NCBI GenBank assembly: GCA_034660395.1
Contig: JAYEJA010000166.1
Span: 1-6,746, forward strand
DNA: 6,746 nucleotides
Direction of reading: 5' to 3'
Origin: JAQVEM01 sp034660395
Lineage (GTDB): Bacteria; Actinomycetota; Humimicrobiia; Humimicrobiales; Humimicrobiaceae
Part shown: piece by piece, positions 4,499 to 6,746 of the stretch
How positions within the stretch are numbered: position 1 is the stretch's first letter
Layout of the letters: each line of letters begins with the position of its first letter
Position numbers and translations under genes: made by a program
The notes under the pieces: generated by a model
Database searches by the model: none
Told to the model about the DNA's origin: nothing
The model's input: only the letters and a program-made list of their open reading frames with translations

Positions 4499-6746
4499 TC
4501 AATTGAACTTAAATCCCCTTTTGGCTATAACCCTGACACACGCATCTACTGCCCTGGAGTCATACAATTTACCCTTGTTCTTCTCAATTTCTTCAAGTGC
4601 AACTTCTATGCCAAGAGCAGGACGATAAGGTCTATCGGATGACATGGCTTCAACAACGTCGGCCACCGTTAGTATTCTGGCCTCAAGCATTATTTCTTCC
4701 CCTTTTAGTCCCTGCGGATATCCCGAGCCGTTCATCTTTTCGTGATGCTGCAGTATCATTTTTGCAATAGGCATTGGAAACTCAATATTCTTAATCATTT
4801 CATATCCTGTCCGCGCATGCGTTTTAATCAAGCTGAATTCGATATCTGTTAGTTTACCCGGCTTGGTTAAGATTGAAGCAGGTATGTTTATCTTGCCAAT
4901 GTCATGAATAATTGCTGCCAGTCTTATACTTTCAATTGTTTCATTACTCAATCCAAGTTCACGGGCTATAGCAACCGAAAGTTTGGCTACCCTTTTCTGA
5001 TGACCTGAAGTATAGGGATCTCTCTTCTCTACCAGAGATGCCAGTGTATTTATAACACTTTCCAGAGTTCTCTGAAGCCTTTCGTAACTTCTTCTAAGAT
5101 CTTTTTCAATTATCTTTCTATCCGTTATGTCAAACCAGTTCATTATTACATATTCCAGCTCCCTGCCGCTGAATACCGGTTTAGAATAAACTTCCACCCA
5201 GAATCCAACTCCCATCTTATTCACATAACGGCATTCCTTCCTTATACAGCCCTCCCTAAATACTTCATCAAACTTCTCCCTGTATTCTTTAATCTTTTTC
5301 TTGGGCCACCACGGATAAGGCGGTTTTTTGCCGGTTAATTTATCTGATTTAATCCCGATAAGATTCTCCATTGCCTTATTGACATATCTTATGGAAAAAT
5401 CTGAATTAAAAACTACTATCTGATTAGGTGAATTCTCCATCAAACTGGAACTGAATTCCTCGCTATCTTTCAGTAACTTCTCAGCTTCTTTCTCCCTGGT
5501 CAGGTCATCATATACTGCCACTATTTCTCCGGAAGGCAGTTTATAGACATAATTTCTCCTCCATCCGGTTATCCTGTTATCTTTATAAAAACGCACAGGA
5601 TATTTCTCGGGCTTTCCTGTCTTATAAACTCTTTTAAAAATATCGTAAAGACCAAATTCTTTAATACCTGGAAAGGCCTTGAGGACGCTCTTTCCAATAA
5701 CTTTCTTCCTTTTAGTGTTATCAATTTCTTCTGCAGCTTTATTAAAATCCCTTATTATAAAGTCGCTTCCACCATTAACCGGTTCATAAACCGCCACGCC
5801 GCTGCTCATATTATTGAAAAGCTCCCTGAATTTATTTTCATCTTCCTTTATTTTTTCAAAAGCTTTTTCCTGCAGTGTTATATCTTTATAACCCTCAATA
5901 ATTACTTTAATTCTGCCTTCCTTACTATAGATTGGTTTCGAAACTAAATCACAGGTAATTTTTTTGTCATGCTTATTTACTCTCTCAACTTTTTCATTGA
6001 TAGTTTTTTCTCCATTTAAAACTCTTTTAAGAAAGCAATTTTTAGTATGGCACTCCTCACCTTTAATTACCTCGTAACATTTCTTTCCCATTGCATCTTT
6101 TTTATTAATGCCAAACAAATCTCTGGATGATTTGTTCATTTTTATAATATTAAAATCCCTGTCTATAGCTACTATACTGTCTACGGAAACATCAAAAATT
6201 TGATTTAGTTCAGTATGGGCATTCGTCAATTCTTCCTCTATTTTCTTTCTTTTTATTGCAACCGCCAGCTGACTGGAAATAGTTTTAACTCTTTCCAAAT
6301 CAAAATCAGTAAAGACACTTTTTCCAGAAGAATCAATTACCCCTATCTCATCACCATCCGAAATAAGAGGAACAATCATAACTGATTTTATATTAAGAAT
6401 CTTATTAATAGCCGGGATAAGTTTTTTAATTGACCTTCTTGATACCTTTTTTTTCTCAGGTATAACTGTAATAAATTCACTTATAATCTTATTTATCTCT
6501 TCGTCATCATTTATAATTACAGGTTTCCTTTTTTTTAACGCCTTATAATAATAGCTCCCCTTTACCAATGGTAACTTTACCCGGGGAATATTAATCTTAA
6601 TTAATTCCTTTATTTTTCTTTTCTGGGTATGTGTAACATTTGTCTCCTGTATTACAAGATACTTCCCATCATCACTCAGTAAATAAAGCGTTATACCCGA
6701 ACAGGAAAGCAACTTCTTTGTTTTATTGGATATAAGCCGAAGTATG
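4499..6746 (-). CDS. GAF / triple-PAS / HD-GYP signalling protein, 5' end outside window
   Basis: HD-GYP domains hydrolyse cyclic di-GMP, and the sensor domains ahead of it presumably control that activity. A TTG at 6712 gives 737 residues, but the frame stays open for 11 more codons to base 6746 (reading ILRLISNKTKK just before that TTG). These continue the GAF-like fold, so the TTG is very unlikely to be the start. Numbering from it: GAF-like about 1-155; PAS 1 about 170-282, with cysteines at 212, 221 and 226; PAS 2 about 292-408; PAS 3 about 420-535, with C489 and C494; a helical connector 535-560; HD-GYP about 555-737. The likely metal ligands are all present: H571, H603-D604, H632, H656-H657 and D685, along with the GYP triplet (664-666). 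No GGDEF domain, receiver domain or membrane segment is visible in this part. The protein is therefore likely a cytosolic phosphodiesterase sensing an unknown small ligand or redox signal. Confidence 0.93.
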   Translation of the reverse strand, partial: ILRLISNKTKKLLSCSGITLYLLSDDGKYLVIQETNVTHTQKRKIKELIKINIPRVKLPLVKGSYYYKALKKRKPVIINDDEEINKIISEFITVIPEKKKVSRRSIKKLIPAINKILNIKSVMIVPLISDGDEIGVIDSSGKSVFTDFDLERVKTISSQLAVAIKRKKIEEELTNAHTELNQIFDVSVDSIVAIDRDFNIIKMNKSSRDLFGINKKDAMGKKCYEVIKGEECHTKNCFLKRVLNGEKTINEKVERVNKHDKKITCDLVSKPIYSKEGRIKVIIEGYKDITLQEKAFEKIKEDENKFRELFNNMSSGVAVYEPVNGGSDFIIRDFNKAAEEIDNTKRKKVIGKSVLKAFPGIKEFGLYDIFKRVYKTGKPEKYPVRFYKDNRITGWRRNYVYKLPSGEIVAVYDDLTREKEAEKLLKDSEEFSSSLMENSPNQIVVFNSDFSIRYVNKAMENLIGIKSDKLTGKKPPYPWWPKKKIKEYREKFDEVFREGCIRKECRYVNKMGVGFWVEVYSKPVFSGRELEYVIMNWFDITDRKIIEKDLRRSYERLQRTLESVINTLASLVEKRDPYTSGHQKRVAKLSVAIARELGLSNETIESIRLAAIIHDIGKINIPASILTKPGKLTDIEFSLIKTHARTGYEMIKNIEFPMPIAKMILQHHEKMNGSGYPQGLKGEEIMLEARILTVADVVEAMSSDRPYRPALGIEVALEEIEKNKGKLYDSRAVDACVRVIAKRGFKFN

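Noticed and set aside
6710..6712. TTG as the true start of the HD-GYP gene
   Set aside because: The frame continues upstream to the window edge with residues that extend the GAF-like fold, and no ribosome binding site precedes the TTG.

Overview
This is an AT-rich bacterial window in which every gene I can support lies on the minus strand; the layout below therefore runs from high to low coordinates, in the direction of transcription. The organism cannot be named from this sequence. Low GC, a multi-PAS HD-GYP sensor and an exported Ig-like protein with a glutamate-rich linker suggest an environmental or subsurface lineage, perhaps an AT-rich actinobacterial or Atribacterota-like group. That placement is recollection, not proof.

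The right part (4499-6746) is a large cyclic-di-GMP-type signalling protein: a GAF-like region, three PAS-like domains and a C-terminal HD-GYP phosphodiesterase domain with its metal ligands intact. Its reading frame is open to the window edge, so the true N-terminus lies outside.

Next (3289-4429) is what looks like one gene for an exported surface protein, now split into two overlapping frames. The front piece has a signal peptide and an acidic linker. The back piece has the end of an Ig-like domain, a PKD-like domain and a DNRLRE-like beta domain. The break is at a short GC-rich palindromic spot around 4103-4123. A natural deletion, a one-base error and an assembly collapse are all possible.

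After a 188-base gap with a strong promoter, an odd GC-rich hairpin and a short direct repeat come comM (yifB-type AAA+ ATPase, 1556-3100) and dprA (429-1559). Their ATGA overlap implies translational coupling. These two genes process incoming single-stranded DNA in natural transformation: DprA loads RecA, and ComM extends recombination by branch migration. The comM promoter is placed so that the message would be leaderless.

A 63-base gap then leads to the start of an unrecognised gene for a basic, helical protein (from 365 leftward), which runs off the left edge. Good spacing and shared orientation make it a possible third member of the comM-dprA transcript.

No rRNA, tRNA, CRISPR array, transposase or insertion sequence was seen. 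The most unusual points are the split surface-protein gene, the predicted leaderless comM promoter and the unexplained structured island at 3196-3223.
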